Origin: Henricia sp. BOLD:AAB3569
Taxonomy: Eukaryota; Echinodermata; Asteroidea; Spinulosida; Echinasteridae
Assembly: GCA_037783545.1 (NCBI GenBank)
Contig: JBBELK010000397.1
Span: 558,001 to 622,000 of the forward strand
Direction of reading: 5' to 3'
Length of the DNA stretch: 64,000 bases
The stretch's first letter is position 1, and each line of letters opens with the position of its first letter. The notes beneath the pieces were generated by a model. The model was not told the DNA's origin. It made no database searches and worked only from the letters and a program-made list of their open reading frames with translations. Made by a program: the position numbers and the translations under genes. This document shows, one piece after another, positions 41,986 to 55,249 of the stretch.

Positions 41986-43106
41986 TCTCCCTTCACTTTC
42001 ATGGTTTTCAACAGTATTATATTTATATAGTCCTTTATGTACCAGTAATAAGAACATTACATTCAGAATTTCATCCTGGAAAAGTCAGAAAATTTCAGTC
42101 TTTTTTCAAGACCCTTTTCACGCGAAACTGAAAACGAAAGGTCACGTCAATCAACTCGAGCTATGTGTGTGACGTCATAGCAAGGAGACACACAGAGCTG
42201 CTTCACTGACTATGGTCGTGAACCTAGCTCCTCGCAGCAAACACGTACACGTTGTATGCACACACGGAACCGCGGATTTTCCACACAGTTGCAAGTGATA
42301 TCACCAACAAGACACAAAGCTGGCATTTTATTGATATCAAAAATTAATTCAGTGTAACAACCACTGAGAAAATATACCGAGAACTTTGAAAACCTTTACA
42401 GAAAAATAACGACTGGTGGATTATGCAATGTGGAAAGCATGCAACTTGTTTTGCAAAAGTAGTGACCTTCTCCTAGCTATGACGTAGCGGGGTCAATGCA
42501 TATCATTATGACGTCATCACCCGGTTTTTTTTTTTTTGGCTTGTTGCCGGTTGACGAACACGGTCTAATTTTATCTCTAATTTTTTTCTCCAATATAAAG
42601 TCAGCAATAAAGATAAGAAAAAGGCAACTTTATCAAGTAACATCCTTTTTATAAAATAACTTTCTTCCTCGCCAAGTAGCTCCAAGCTTTCAGCCCGGCT
42701 TTAATAAAGTGATACATTGGAAATTCTTAAACTGTGCCAACAGCTCTTTGGCAAGCTATGATGAAACATCCTGCTAAATTGCAGCATAGTTGTATCATGT
42801 ATCGTCATGCATCAATGAGATCAAAATTGGGTCCTATCAATCAAACTGCATGAATGAACAGGGCAAAATATTATACCATCTCATTGTTTTCTGTACCAGT
42901 TAAAATCCTGTTTATGGCAACTGTAGGCATGAGTTTATTTATTTGGATTTGCAGTTGTTATGGCATATTTTTAAATTTCCTGATTCACTGAACTTGATTA
43001 TTTATTTGTCTGTTCTTCAAGCAAGACAGATTAATTTCAAACACGAATCTGAAACGTTTGACTGGATTTGGGACAACTAAAGATCTCTGTGCTAAAAAGT
43101 TGTACA

Positions 43107-43199
43107 TTTAAAGGCACAGCTCGTCATAAAGGCATGGAGCTGCGTATTTCGTGGCACGAATTTGCCACGCGCGCATTGCCGACGAGCCTGTGCCTTTAA
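43107..43199. mobile_element. Hairpin MITE, AAGGCACAGGCTCGTC family, copy 3, deleted
   Basis: The right half is complete; most of the left arm is missing (TTTAAAGGCACAGCTCGTCA jumps to AAAGGCATGGAGCTGCG). Confidence 0.85.
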
Positions 43200-43555
43200 T
43201 AGCGCTGTTGAACAAAGTCCTCAAAATAGTTGCCTGAGAACCAATAGCCAGTTGCCATTCATGAAGTAGGCCTATGGGGTTTAATTGGTCAAATGTGAGC
43301 AGCTTCACCGAAAGTAGGCGTTTGTCGCACAGGCCAGAACTGAGATAATGGCATATTTACACATGTATACATGTCAAGTAGGGCATTTTAATCGAAACCA
43401 GGATTTCTGCATGAGACCACCTATTAACTATCCATCTATCACCTAAAGAAGTTTAAGTAAATAAATACTACCAGAAAAAGGCATTTTAAATGCCTAAAAC
43501 ATGTGAAATAACCCAATTCTGGCATTTTACAAACTGTTCTGGAGGATTTTTTTTG

Positions 43556-43604
43556 GGGGGGCCGGGGGGGGGGGGGGGGGGTGGGGGGGGGGGGGGGGGG
43601 GGGG
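43556..43604. repeat. Poly(G) tract
   Basis: Close to 50 nt of nearly pure G. Confidence 0.85.
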
Positions 43605-43852
43605 TAGGGGGTGCAGGGTTAAAAAGGCATTGCGTACGAAATTGAGGACTGCTATTCTTATGTGTAGGGATATGATACACGACACATTTTTGTTACAAAA
43701 CAGACCCCAAAATGAATATCACATGTCACCATCGTTTACCTTGTGAAGATATTTGAAATAGTCCATAGAAACATAAAAAGTAGCTGCTGGAGCAAGACAA
43801 CTCAAAACTACAGATACAGCGGCCCTTAAAGTGAGAAGAGAGAGAAATCTTC

Positions 43853-45577
43853 TGTACATAACTTGGTGTCCTCTGAGAGCACATTTCTCACACTGGGCAG
43901 AGAATTTTCCAGAACATTGAAGTTGTTATTTAAAGTATGTCTGATACTATTCAACAGGACATACACAAAATAATAGAAATACATTTTAACCAAAACAGAG
44001 AGAGTTGTGTTCAGGTGGACACCGTTATGTACACAAGATGTGGTATTGATCTTCATGAAGTAACTTAGTTGAGATCCGATTTGACAACTAAATAGTGTCT
44101 TAAAATATTGCACTGACCCATAACCATAGAAAGACATGATAGAAAAGTCATGGAATCCAACAAAGCTTTTACAATGGCCAAGGTTATCCATGACAAATAA
44201 TTGTACATAACGCAGACACCAAATTGTTAGTATGTTTTTTCTTAACTCTTCCCTTCTGTCTTCCTTATGTGATGCACTTCAAACAGCGCCCTCTGTCTCT
44301 GGTTTATTGCAATGAAATATTTAAAGTTGAAAAAGGCTACCTTTTATTGATTTTACATCCAAACACACAAAAGCATGTCTTGCTGAACAAGTAATCCATC
44401 ATATTAAGCAAAGATTAGGCAAAAAGTTTAAACATTGGCCTAGTGCTTTGTGTGCTGCATTAGACCAGTGGGTCCAGTGCTTTGTCATTTCCCCCAAATT
44501 TAAACAGCAACCGTATGTTTTCCCGGCTGTGGTCCAGTAAAAATATCTTTGGTCTAGTCAAACTTTAGAGTTGCTAGCCCTGAAGTCCAGTAGATTGTTA
44601 TCCAAAATTCGAGCTCTGTGGCATCCATGCATGGTCCTCCATGGGGGGAGGGGGAGGGGAGGGGGTTGGAGGGGCAGGGGGGGAGAAACAATTGATACCA
44701 GTAGGTGCATAATACTGTAGGCCAGACACTGTGTACATAACAGGTCGCCATTTTGCATTGACCTTAGATCTTGGTGTCCGAATTATGTACATGTGTACCT
44801 CATAAATCAATACCAAACCCCATCAAAAATATTTTTTTCCTGTCAAAATGCACTTTTTTAGATTGAATCAAGTTAGATGACTACCATTACGAAAATTGAA
44901 CAATTCTTATCCTCAAGAAACAAAAGCTATTGGAATTGTTGTTCGAACATAACACGGACCCCAAATTCAGGCCGCCATATTTACAAAAATCGGCGAGAAA
45001 CGGGTTGGACTTTCCCCAAAAAACGAAACACTTTAGGCTCTCGTTGTTGTTTTCAAGCCCTAGATTTTGCATCGTAAAACAAACATTACATTTACCATTT
45101 GTGACATACGTTTTAGCATTCTGGCGATAGGGATTTTCAAGAAATGTGGGCGCCGATGGCGCGAATACTACCTACGTTTTTTCCACTTCTGTACATAACT
45201 CGTGTCCAGTTACCGGACACGAAGCAACATCGCACCGCTTCACAGAACGTAACCAGCCACGACTAACTTTGGTCACGCCACATGAAAAAACAACTCCCCA
45301 GCTTGCTGAAAATATGCACCGTTTGAATATTCAACTTCCACATGTCTGCACAGAGTACCGTTGTTTGTACATAACGCATGGACACGAAAAACCAAAGCGA
45401 CAGGAAACCAGTCATTACCACTCGCTGCTGATTCGAGACCCTCTATAATGTTGATATTTTGTGAAGTATTTGCACGTGCACAGTGTACACGTTGGAGTTT
45501 GATAGTAGATGTTTGCATGTGTCTAAATGGGTGCGGTGCTGCACCTCAACAAAGGCGGACACGAAGAGTTATGTACA
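43853..45577. mobile_element. Probable DNA transposon with eight TGTACATAAC motifs
   Basis: TGTACATAAC or its complement occurs in full at 43853, 44024, 44202, 44732, 45190, 45366 and 45568, and as a 9-bp match at 44783. It is usually next to GTGTCC or GGACAC. The outermost copies face inwards (TTCTGTACATAACTTGGTGT at the left, its inverted type at the right). No transposase was recognised. Confidence 0.5.
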
Positions 45578-46344
45578 GAATCAAAAAATTTGATTTCGTC
45601 AGAAAAATAAGCAACAAACTGTTTACTGTTTTTGTTGCTATAAATGGCTTTAATAAGTTAGTTTGAATGATTTGAAACGGATTTTCTTTAAAAAAAATTC
45701 TTACTCTGTAGTTGAACACCACTATTAAAAAAAGCAGTGCCGCAGACGTAACACTGGCATTCTCATTTAGGGGGTTAATTTTCATTTGCTTTATTCATAA
45801 AAAAAACAATTCTTACATAAATGCTTCCACATGTGGTATGTCTAGGTTCCTTAGGTTATAAACTTTAACATTAAGCCATTTTCAATTAAGTCTTACCCGA
45901 AGAAATGTTTTGAAATGCAACAACTCGGAACCCTTTTTCAAATACTGAAATGTGTCATGTATCATATCCCTGCACTTATTCATTCTTGCTGAAACACCAC
46001 CCACACATGTTTTCCTATAGGTATAGGGCTTTTGGAGTCAGAATTTGCATGGTTGCTGAGGACTTTATGCCTTAACAGAAGTACAACCTTCTACGCCATT
46101 TTTCTCTAAAGCGCTTCTTAAAAAATTGTGCTCTTGGTCATCACGGAAATTGTCATAACTTGGTCAATTTTTGACGGATTGACACAATGTTTGTAGTTTT
46201 GTGAAGCTTATAATATACTATATCTGATTAAGTCATTAGCTCCATTTTCATCTTTTTATGCAAGAGCCTACTTTTGGTGGAGTGGCTTATGCACAAATGT
46301 CTACATTTTAATATAACGAGCTTAATATTTGGTACGGTGCGTAT

Positions 46345-46485
46345 AATTGCCACTAAAATGAAACAACCAAACATGGGACAAGAGTAATGTGATATGTTCC
46401 CCACCGGGATTCGAAGCCAAGACCTCCGACACTCTGGGCAGATTGCTCTACCAGTTGAGCTACATGTATGATGCACAAATTGTAT
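46345..46485 (-). mobile_element. tRNA-derived SINE (AGCTCAACTGGTAGAGC family)
   Basis: The minus strand reads TGTAGCTCAACTGGTAGAGC, then a B box and a CTTGTCCCATGTTTGGTTGT tail. Confidence 0.68.
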
Positions 46486-47007
46486 AAACATAACGGATGA
46501 ACTGCAGCATTCACCTGACTAAAAGTAAAGTGAAATTCTCCAACTGCGCTCGGCTGGTATAATGTGCCTCGGAATCCAGTTTGGATATCATGTTGGATAC
46601 CGCTGATACACACTTATCCGACATGTGAGGTATTGAGTTGGTAATGAAGCCAGACAGATGCGTATTGCAATACCAAAAGTCTGGTAACTAGACACCATTG
46701 GTAGCAGATGTATGCTAACGCTTTATCAAAGTTCTACAAGCGGGCCAGATGGCCATAATGTAATGTCACGTCTAACTTATCAAGTATAATATTTACTTTG
46801 TGGAATGGCAGTACCTAATCTAGGACTTTTTGGTAATGTACAATAGTAAATGGCTTAAATTATTCAAATTTATTCTACATCATTTAAATTATTTAAAACT
46901 GACGCAACGATGGATCACAGAGATAGTTTTTAGCAGCTTTTATCAGTGGCAATTTATTGTTTGTCATTAAAGTTAACACTTGGTCAGTTTGGTGTTAAAA
47001 AAATGGA

Positions 47008-47325
47008 TCACTACCAAACTTGGGATGAGAGAAAAATTGTCAGGGCCTTATCCAGGATTCGAATACCTCTGATACACCGGGCAGATGCTCAACCAGCTGA
47101 GCCACAAGGCACAGTGGCATATACTCCCTCAGGTTTTCCCTATGAAACAATTTGTTTGTTCTCTTGGTGTTGCAACACCGAGAGAAAATTGGGTTCAGCT
47201 GGTAGAGCATCTGCCCGGTGAGTCAGAGGTCTCGGGTTCGAACCCTGATGAGGCCCTTACGATTTTTCTCTCATCCCAAGTTTGGTTGTTTGATTTCAAT
47301 GGTGATTAGGCACCATATTGAAGAG
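47008..47325. mobile_element. Head-to-head pair of tRNA-derived SINEs
   Basis: A minus-oriented copy (about 47008-47175) is followed directly by a plus-oriented copy (about 47178-47325). Both have GAGAAAAATxGT or its complement at the outer ends, and GCTCAGCTGG/GCTGGTAGAGCATCTGCC parts facing each other around 47175. Confidence 0.7.
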
Positions 47326-48356
47326 GAGCCAATATGGCGGTTGCAGTGGCGGATCCAGTCTCATTAAAACACAGGAATACAGAGTGAAAGCAGCGGTCTG
47401 ACCCCCTAAACTTCAATGTATGGCTGTACTGTAATGAGTTCCATGCAAGGAGTAAAAAGGGGTGTCTATCGTTTGTGGTGATGGGTCAAGAGGAGCCCGA
47501 ATATCTGCATGGGCAAGATTTGACTGTATCTTTGGTCAGATTTCCCCAAATCAACAACTAAATTGTATCCTGAATGAAGAAACAATAACGATTTGGTGAA
47601 TTTTATTGTCCAGTCTCATAAATCAACAATGTGCCATCCTGAAAAACAACTGACACATTTTCTTCTTTTTATGTCTACCATGAAACACAAACCGAGGGTG
47701 GCAATTTCACAATTTAAGTCGACTAATCCCACCAGCTGCTACATTGCGTCTCAGGAGGGCCATCTATTACATACGAAAATGCAGGATTTTTCTTGTTTTC
47801 ATGTATTTTGGTCGTACTAAGACCTGACGTAAATATGATATTGCGAGGCCCATAAAACATCCATTCAGTCAGGTCTAGCGGGTAGTGGAAGCCATTTTCA
47901 TTAGCGTCACTCTCTCGCCGGGGCTGAGCAGTCTGAATCGTTTTCCCGTTCCGCCGAGAAATAGAGAAATTGATACAGAACGAGCCAGCGAAATGATGAG
48001 GCACGCGGAGTTCAATCAAAAGAATTAAAAGGCGGAAATTGGAGACTTTTTCTTGGCTTTTTTATTGGTTGGTCGCGGAAGACACTAAATGATTTGATGT
48101 GGTTTTTCTGTCTCTCGTGAATATGCACGGAAGTGGGGTTTTCAACATGAAACATAAAAATTTACTGGTTTTTATGTAAGGCAAATATCAGGGGACAGCT
48201 GATGCAGATTGTGGCATTTGTCTTCTTTTATTTTAATATTATGATTTACTTCTTTTAAGAGAAGGGTTTTTGTACCTATTTGCAATTCATTATGCACCAC
48301 CTGAAAGAAATTTAGCATGAGCGCTGTAACTAAAAAGTATCTATCATGGTTGCTGG

Positions 48357-49236
48357 TACTTCCAAATACTGAAAGCCACCCAGACCAAACTGGGTGGCTT
48401 TCAAGAACAGCACTTTTTTTTCCCATCAAAATCGTTGCTCAAAATGGAATCTTTAGACAAGTCATTTTACAGGAAATTGCAATTTTTGGTAAAATCAAAA
48501 TCTCTACACGTTCTACATACCTCCCTGGCCGTAATTTTCTCAAAACTTACGTACACAACTCCGTTTTTAACAATTTGACGATCGAATTCAACTTCATAAA
48601 CTTCAACTCGTGCTGACTCGTGGCATCGTTATTTTCAGAGCAATGGCGCTCGCCTCTAACAATTTCAAGCACCAGACCAGTTCCAGCACGTACCATTTTT
48701 GGACGAGGGGGATTTGTTTTAGCGTGCCACTGTGTGGTCGGTGAATGAAGGATTCACGTCAAATTTAATACCACCAAACGGCTTTTTGTCAAAGCGACCC
48801 GCGTGGCAACTTTACGAGTGAAAAGTCATTTGACGTGAATCCTTCATTCACCGACCACACAGTGGCACGCTAAAACAAATCCCCCCTCGTCCAAAAATGG
48901 TACGTGCTGGAACTGGTCTGGTGCTTGAAATTGTTAGAGGCGAGCGCCATTGCTCTGAAAATAACGATGCCACGAGTCAGCACGAGTTGAAGTTTATGAA
49001 GTTGAATTCGATCGTCAAATTGTTAAAAACGGAGTTGTGTACGTAAGTTTTGAGAAAATTACGGCCAGGGAGGTATGTAGAACGTGTAGAGATTTTAATT
49101 TTACCAAAAATTGCAATTTCCTGTAAAATGACTTGTCTAAAGATTCCATTTTGAGCAACGATTTTGATGGGAAAAAAAAGTGCTGTTCTTGAAAGCCACC
49201 CAGTTTGGTCTGGGTGGCTTTCAGTATTTGGAAGTA
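48357..49236. mobile_element. 880-bp foldback transposon with 9-bp target duplication (MULE-like)
   Basis: Arms of 408 bp (48357-48764 and 48829-49236) are almost perfect inverted copies around a 64-bp loop. The termini are TACTTCCAAATACTGAAAGC and its complement. GGTTGCTGG lies directly outside on both sides (48348-48356 and 49237-49245). Long TIRs with a 9-bp duplication are the pattern of Mutator-like elements. No ORF codes for a transposase. Confidence 0.9.
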
Positions 49237-49302
49237 GGTTGCTGGATCCTCAAAGAAAAATTATGGAATTTTTAAAAAAAACGGGAAAAAAAACAGGTCT
49301 GT

Positions 49303-49442
49303 TTTAAAGGTAGAGGCTCGCCAGCAATGCGAGCGCGCCAATTTCGTGGCACGAAATACGCAGCTCCGTGCCTTTGCTGTGGAGCTGCGTATTTCGTGGC
49401 ACGAATTTAGCGCGCGCAGTGCTGACAAGCCTGTGCCTTTAA
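49303..49442. mobile_element. Hairpin MITE, AAGGCACAGGCTCGTC family, copy 4
   Basis: TTTAAAGGTAGAGGCTCGCC to GACAAGCCTGTGCCTTTAA. It lies about 65 bp from the large foldback at 48357-49236. Confidence 0.88.
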
Positions 49443-51423
49443 GCCCAGCACTGCAATCAAACAAAAGGGTTGCCATCAACACAACCTTAAATAAACAAAA
49501 ATTACTTTGACATACTGTATCATGGAAAATAACAGCTTGTGTCTTAAAAATAAAGACTGTCAAATCATAGACCCTTTCAAAGGCACAAATAAATGTCTAC
49601 TGAACTTTTTTCAAAGTTCGCAGCAAATAACGAGCAGTAAATCAAGGGATGATGCAAATGTTGAACAGTGCATTGAACATTTACTGCCGATCAGAAACGC
49701 ACTGTCACACAGGCTCTGCGTAGGGGGCCATTTACCTCGTAAATCCTACCAAATTCACACTTGCGTCAGAGTACAGTCCGCAGTTGACACCTTCTCTTGT
49801 TATTTCTTTCCAGTTTAGCGATGGCACATTTATGAATTATTATTCAAAGATGTGCTATTGACATGATCCAGGGGATAGAAAGCCAAAAAATTGTGCCTGC
49901 TAGCGAGATCTGTAGTAAAATATTGCCTGAAGATTTGGCCTTTTCAAATTATGAACCGAAGAATAGACATGCTTTGACCACAATGTATTTTACGCTTAAG
50001 CTTCATTGTAACAGGAGTTGATAGATTTGCTTAATAAGCAAATACTCAGGGTTTAAAATATGATGCACAACAAAAAACAAAAAACAAAATCTACTTTTTG
50101 TGCACACTTTTCCTACTTAAAGTGGTCAAATATTGCCTCAGATCGCACCACAGAGCATCTACAATCCATTTAGAAGCCGATAGGGCTTCGCGCTACGCGA
50201 TTGCTATTTTATTGTCATCAGCATTTCATGCTTAAAAATTTCACGCCCCCCTCCCTCCCCTCCCACCCGTCGTGATGTGGGGTATGTTTTTCTCCCAACT
50301 ATAAACATTTTGGACAATGTAGCTCCTGAAAGTGGCCCTATTTTGCCCAGTAGCGTAGGTGCCTTTGTTCCAAGATGGACGCTGGTCTGTTTAGCAATTT
50401 TCACTGTTGCAGGGGTAGTTTTGTTCCAAGTGGAAATTAGGGGATACAAGTGACTGATTACCCTCATAAAATTGAACAGAATTTACAAGCTGAGACTTCA
50501 ATGAGTATTTCGATTGTTGTCCTGAGAGTTGCGAGTATTTTTAAATGATTTTTGAAAATTGGGCATTTAGCATTGGTTCCTATGGGAGCCATATTTACTT
50601 GGGTGCAACTTTAGACACAACAAATTCAATCTAAATCTCAAAACAAAGAGTGTAGAACCTTGAACCCATAGAGAAATAGTGACCAAGAAAAAGAACAACC
50701 TTCAATTCTACCTCCATGCTTCAACCATTACAACAGAAAAGCACTGGTTCAGCCAAGTTTGCCAAGTAAATATATCTACCAAGTAAACAAAACAAACCAC
50801 AGGAACAAGAAATAACTAAAAACTAACAGGGCATCTCCCAAGACATTTCCATTCAATCAAAACAACAGGAATCTCTGATCATGCACCCCTATATACCCCA
50901 AACCAAGGTCCCCAAATCATCAGCAAAACAACAATAACCCTGGCCTCTAACTAGACCCATAACATCCCTACCAACCACAGCGCACTCTTGTTTTATGACC
51001 AACATGATTGATGCTTCATAAATTCACAACAGCAAAAGCACAGCATGTGTGTGGTGCAGTTGCTGAAAGCTAAGGTTCACCCAAACACGCACTAAGTGAT
51101 TTTAATGTAGGTGGTCCCAATGATATATTTTCTGTTTGAAGGCAGACAAATATATCTTCTCCACTTTCGATGGAGGAGTTGTATAATAAAGCGAGGTGGA
51201 AAAATTTATTTCACCTTTGTAACTTTTCCTTTGCTGATTTATGGTTGATTTGTATGTAAATCTATCATGATTTGACATCAAATTTTATTTCAACTGATCC
51301 ATTGACCGCAAGTTCCTTCTTCAGGTTGTTTGCAAATTCACAATGTTTGGAAACTTTCAACAGTCTTTTTTGAAAATGAAGCGAAACTCACACCATAACG
51401 CAAACAGGAAAATGTTTATATTA

Positions 51424-51969
51424 GGCCCGCTTCAAACGTCGCGCTTAAATGCCGTGTCGAATTAAATTAAACTTGATTTGTTTAATTCGACACACAAGCA
51501 CGACGTTTGAAGCCATTTGGCTCGGCAAAATGAGTTCGACATGGCAGAAGATTTTAGCTCGACAGGGTCTGCCGTGCTAACTCTATTTAGTGCGGCACAA
51601 GCACGGCTTGGCTTCAAACGTCGTGCTTCTGCCATGTCGAATTTAATTCCAGTTCGAAGTTGGTCCGCAATTTTGTTCACAACTAGGAATGCGCATGCTC
51701 GCAGCGCGTATGTGAGTAAAGAAATAACAAACAAACAAGTGCATTAAAATAATAAAATGGCGACGTACAATGGACAGAATGGAAAATGCACGTGCACAAC
51801 GTCCATGACGTGCACAATACTCATCCGCCATGTTGGATGTAGTTAAGCTCGACTGGGAGTTTGCAATTAAGTTCGACGTTTGAAGCCACTGCCGTGCTTA
51901 CACTGTACCAACGTCGTGCCAAGTTGAATTTAATTCGACACGGCATGAGCGCGACGTTTGAAGCGGTCC
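51424..51969. mobile_element. Non-autonomous DNA transposon, GGCCCGCTTCAAACGTCG ends, copy 2
   Basis: It has the same ends and the same core (AAGTTGGTCCGCAATTTTGT, TGTTGGATGTA, TAAGCTCGACTGGGAGTTTG) as 15293-15714. It is longer by about 120 bp near the left end (GACATGGCAGAAG region). Confidence 0.85.
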
Positions 51970-52129
51970 TAAGTGTGCTCAGTTGAAACACACCCAGTCT
52001 TTATTCAGTCACCCCGAGATCTCAGGGTATTTCCACTCTGCTAAGCACCGTTAGGCACATGTAGGGTACAGTGCTTTAAGAGGCACTGTTGCAAGATGAT
52101 GTCATTCAGTCGGCTTGGAGAATTCCACT

Positions 52130-52640
52130 AATATGGACGATCAAAGTTGCTGACATCAACAAGTTTCAACTTGACAACAATTCAATCTCTACCTAAAGAA
52201 GCGTCAAGGATAATTTATGCTCATTCAGTTTCGCTGAATTTTTGGTTTTGATCTTCAATAATCAACCATGCAGTTAAAGAAAAATTCACCCACCAAAGCA
52301 AATGACAAAAGTTGCCGACACCAACAAACGTCAACTCGCCACCAATTCAAATTCCATCCACTATAAATGCAGATGACAAAGATTGCTGACATCAACCAAT
52401 TACTGACATCAGCTCGCCACCAATCCAAACTCTGCTTAGACGAACCTCACTGATCAACGATTTTTAAACATTTTATCCACCAATCCAAATTCTGCCTAAA
52501 CAAACCTCGTTGATCAAACAGTTTTAGAAATTCCATCCACTATAAACGCAGATGACAAACGTTTGTGACATCAACCAATTTCAACTCGCCACTAATCCAA
52601 AACGAACCTCAATGAGATTACTGCATGGAATTTTCATCCC
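52130..52640. repeat. Degenerate tandem repeat, units of about 85-170 bp
   Basis: GCAGATGACAAA, GCTGACATCAACCAATT, AACTCGCCACCAATCCAAA and CGAACCTCACTGATCAA recur three or more times with changes and rearrangement. Confidence 0.75.
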
Positions 52641-53348
52641 CTCATTCAGTAAATTGATCAACAAATCATAACTGTAGGGCAAGAATCAAAACCCAGCCTC
52701 ACCAAAGATCGAAATTATCCACAATATAAACTGTCAATATCCTAATATAGCCTGCTTGCATTAAATTTCGTCAAATCAGCTGCAATGATCGAAATTTACC
52801 CACAAAAAATTAAATGGCCAATTAAATCAAAGAACTGAATCTGCCGAAGTCCTGCGCCAAGACAAAAATCTGAAAACTGGCAAAGAAACCCAACACTTGA
52901 CCGTCAATATCCCAGCTGGGGCGCATAATTTCTCGTCCAATTCCAGATCAAAATTGAGAATTATGAGCCTCGGTCTTCTCCGAGAGACAGAACAAATTAA
53001 TGAAGGACAATTTAGCGGAGATCGGAGGCGATAGCTTCGAGTACAAGGACTCAGATGCAATGTTAGGCGTTGGTTTGTATAAAACAAGTATCTCGAATTC
53101 TAGATTGAAGATGTTACAAACTTCAGTGATGAAAAACGGGGCAAGATAAATATATGTATCCTATTTTGAGATAACAAGGTTTAGAATCAAGTAATGGGGC
53201 TTTATTTCAAAAAAAAAAGCAAGACTTGTTAAAATTGATTATCACGGGGGTTTCTTCAAAAGAAGACTTTGTTTAAATTTTTGATGCAAGCGAAAGAAAA
53301 ACTATGAATTGTAGGATAGGGCGACAAATCGTGTGTAAAAAAGGTATA

Positions 53349-53732
53349 TAATGCTACAGTCACACGGTCAAATACGTATGCTGCGGATTTTTTATATTTT
53401 TTATCCGCAGAAAATCACTTAAAAACTGCGCAGAAAAGTTAAATTAGCCATGAAATACGGATAATTGCGGATGAATTACGGATAAATACGGACATTTACG
53501 CCTAAATGAAAAACAATTGCGGCAGGTGACATCTAATTTTTACGGATAGTTTACGGAGAGTTACGTATATTACGGATAATTACGGATGCATTGCGGATTT
53601 TTTACGGATGCTGCGGATTCGGCGGATTAATTACGGATCCATTACGGATAGATACGGATTCTGCGGATTTTTTACGGACAAAAATCCGCAGCGTCCGCAA
53701 GATCCGTATATGACCGTGTGACTGTAGCATTA
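53349..53732. mobile_element. MITE with internal TACGGAT satellite, inserted in a TAGGGCGAC repeat
   Basis: TAATGCTACAGTCACACGGT is inverted at the right end (ACCGTGTGACTGTAGCATTA). The interior from 53440 to 53695 is mostly variants of TACGGAT and TGCGGAT. It splits the repeat whose uninterrupted copy is at 37618-37800. Confidence 0.88.
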
Positions 53733-54644
53733 GGGCGACGTGCTCAATAGGGCGACATTTTGGTGTCGCCCTAATATTTTTGAGTTTAAAATTAATTTTT
53801 TTAGGTCAAAAACCATTTTTTAAAAATCGAGAACCATTTTTATTGGGTCTGGAACTGTCTCTCTTAGGTCTGTGACCATCTCCGGAAGCTTTGGGTAAAA
53901 AAATAAGGTGTCATTTTGAGTGATTCTTGCCGAAATTTCGGTAGTCTCCGGCGAGAGTCTTGCCGAAGTGTCGCCCCATTGCGGCATTCAGCGTTCTTTA
54001 AAAAATCACTATCATGATTATTAAAACTGACATTCTTTTCAGACTTTTCATTTCAAACGTTTATGGTAGTCGGTGCACCACGCAATACATATTAAATGGT
54101 TTCATCTTTTGGTTATGTTACCGTAATTCCGTCCAAGTAACGGAAAAGAAAAATCAAGTTTCTTTTCGGACTTACAAAAGACCCAAGACTGCCATGTCAG
54201 ACAAAGCACTAGTAATACCATAACAAAACAATTAATATCAACCTAAAATGTGTCTGTTTTAACAGTTATACTCGCCGAAAGGGAACAATAACATCACCCG
54301 CAACCGGTTAATTTACTCCGGTGACAGATCGGTTGTCTGCTGTGGAGTCATTATGTCCTCGTTCTTAACGATAACGACATGAGATTATTCGGACATTGTA
54401 ACTTCTTTGGATGCGGAATGAGGACGACGACTCAATCACAGAACCTTCATTTTACGCCTCGGCAGCTCATCAACGAGTTATGTTCGGTCTAGTGCTGCCC
54501 AGGGATACCAAATTAGACCAAGGATAGCGAGACCCTAAGGCGGTTGACCAAACCACAGCTCCGCCTCCGAATTAAGCCACAAAATGGAAGCAAGCCAAGG
54601 TCTGAAAAATGCCCCAACTTTCTGAAGCGTTTTGTGAAGAGTAT

Positions 54645-54788
54645 AGACCGTATCAAATAGCCGCCATTTCGTGGGGCAGTTTCTTTGTTCCTTGAGGACA
54701 TGCATGGTTGCACATATTGTGCTGCCATTGTTGAACGGTTTAAGTAACAAAAGGTGCCCCACGAAATGGCGGCTATTCGATACGGTCT
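54645..54788. mobile_element. Short MITE, AGACCGTATC ends
   Basis: AGACCGTATCAAATAGCCGC, then CATTTCGTGGGGCA, is inverted at the right end (TGCCCCACGAAATGGCGGCT). The loop is about 75 bp. Confidence 0.85.
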
Positions 54789-55249
54789 CTACAGCAATAG
54801 TGGCTATCATCAAGTGAGTTGATATTTTTCCTAAAATACGTAGGTTCTTTTTGTCTCTGTCTTCAGTAATTCTGTTTGATAAAGTTGGAACAAACAAACA
54901 AGACACTATTCAATCTCTCTTGCTTTAAAAATGATCAAAATTCAAGAGTGGATTTAGACACAAACGGGATCAGTGCATCTGCTCTCTCACCATCACCCAG
55001 TAATTTGATACCTAATGACGTCATCAAGACGTCACACTTGAAAGCACACCACGGGATGGGTGTGCATAGCAGGACTAGTGCGTAGAAACCGCAAACCTGT
55101 ACCAAAATCTTCCCTAGGCTTTCGTCCTTGGTTTATAAAAGCAAAATCCTGCTTTTTGGTGAAGTAAAATATCTTGAATTTTCTTTTACGGGTGTCTACG
55201 GAGCGATGAAATACCACTTTTGGGCAAGGAGAAAAAAACAGCCGAGCCA

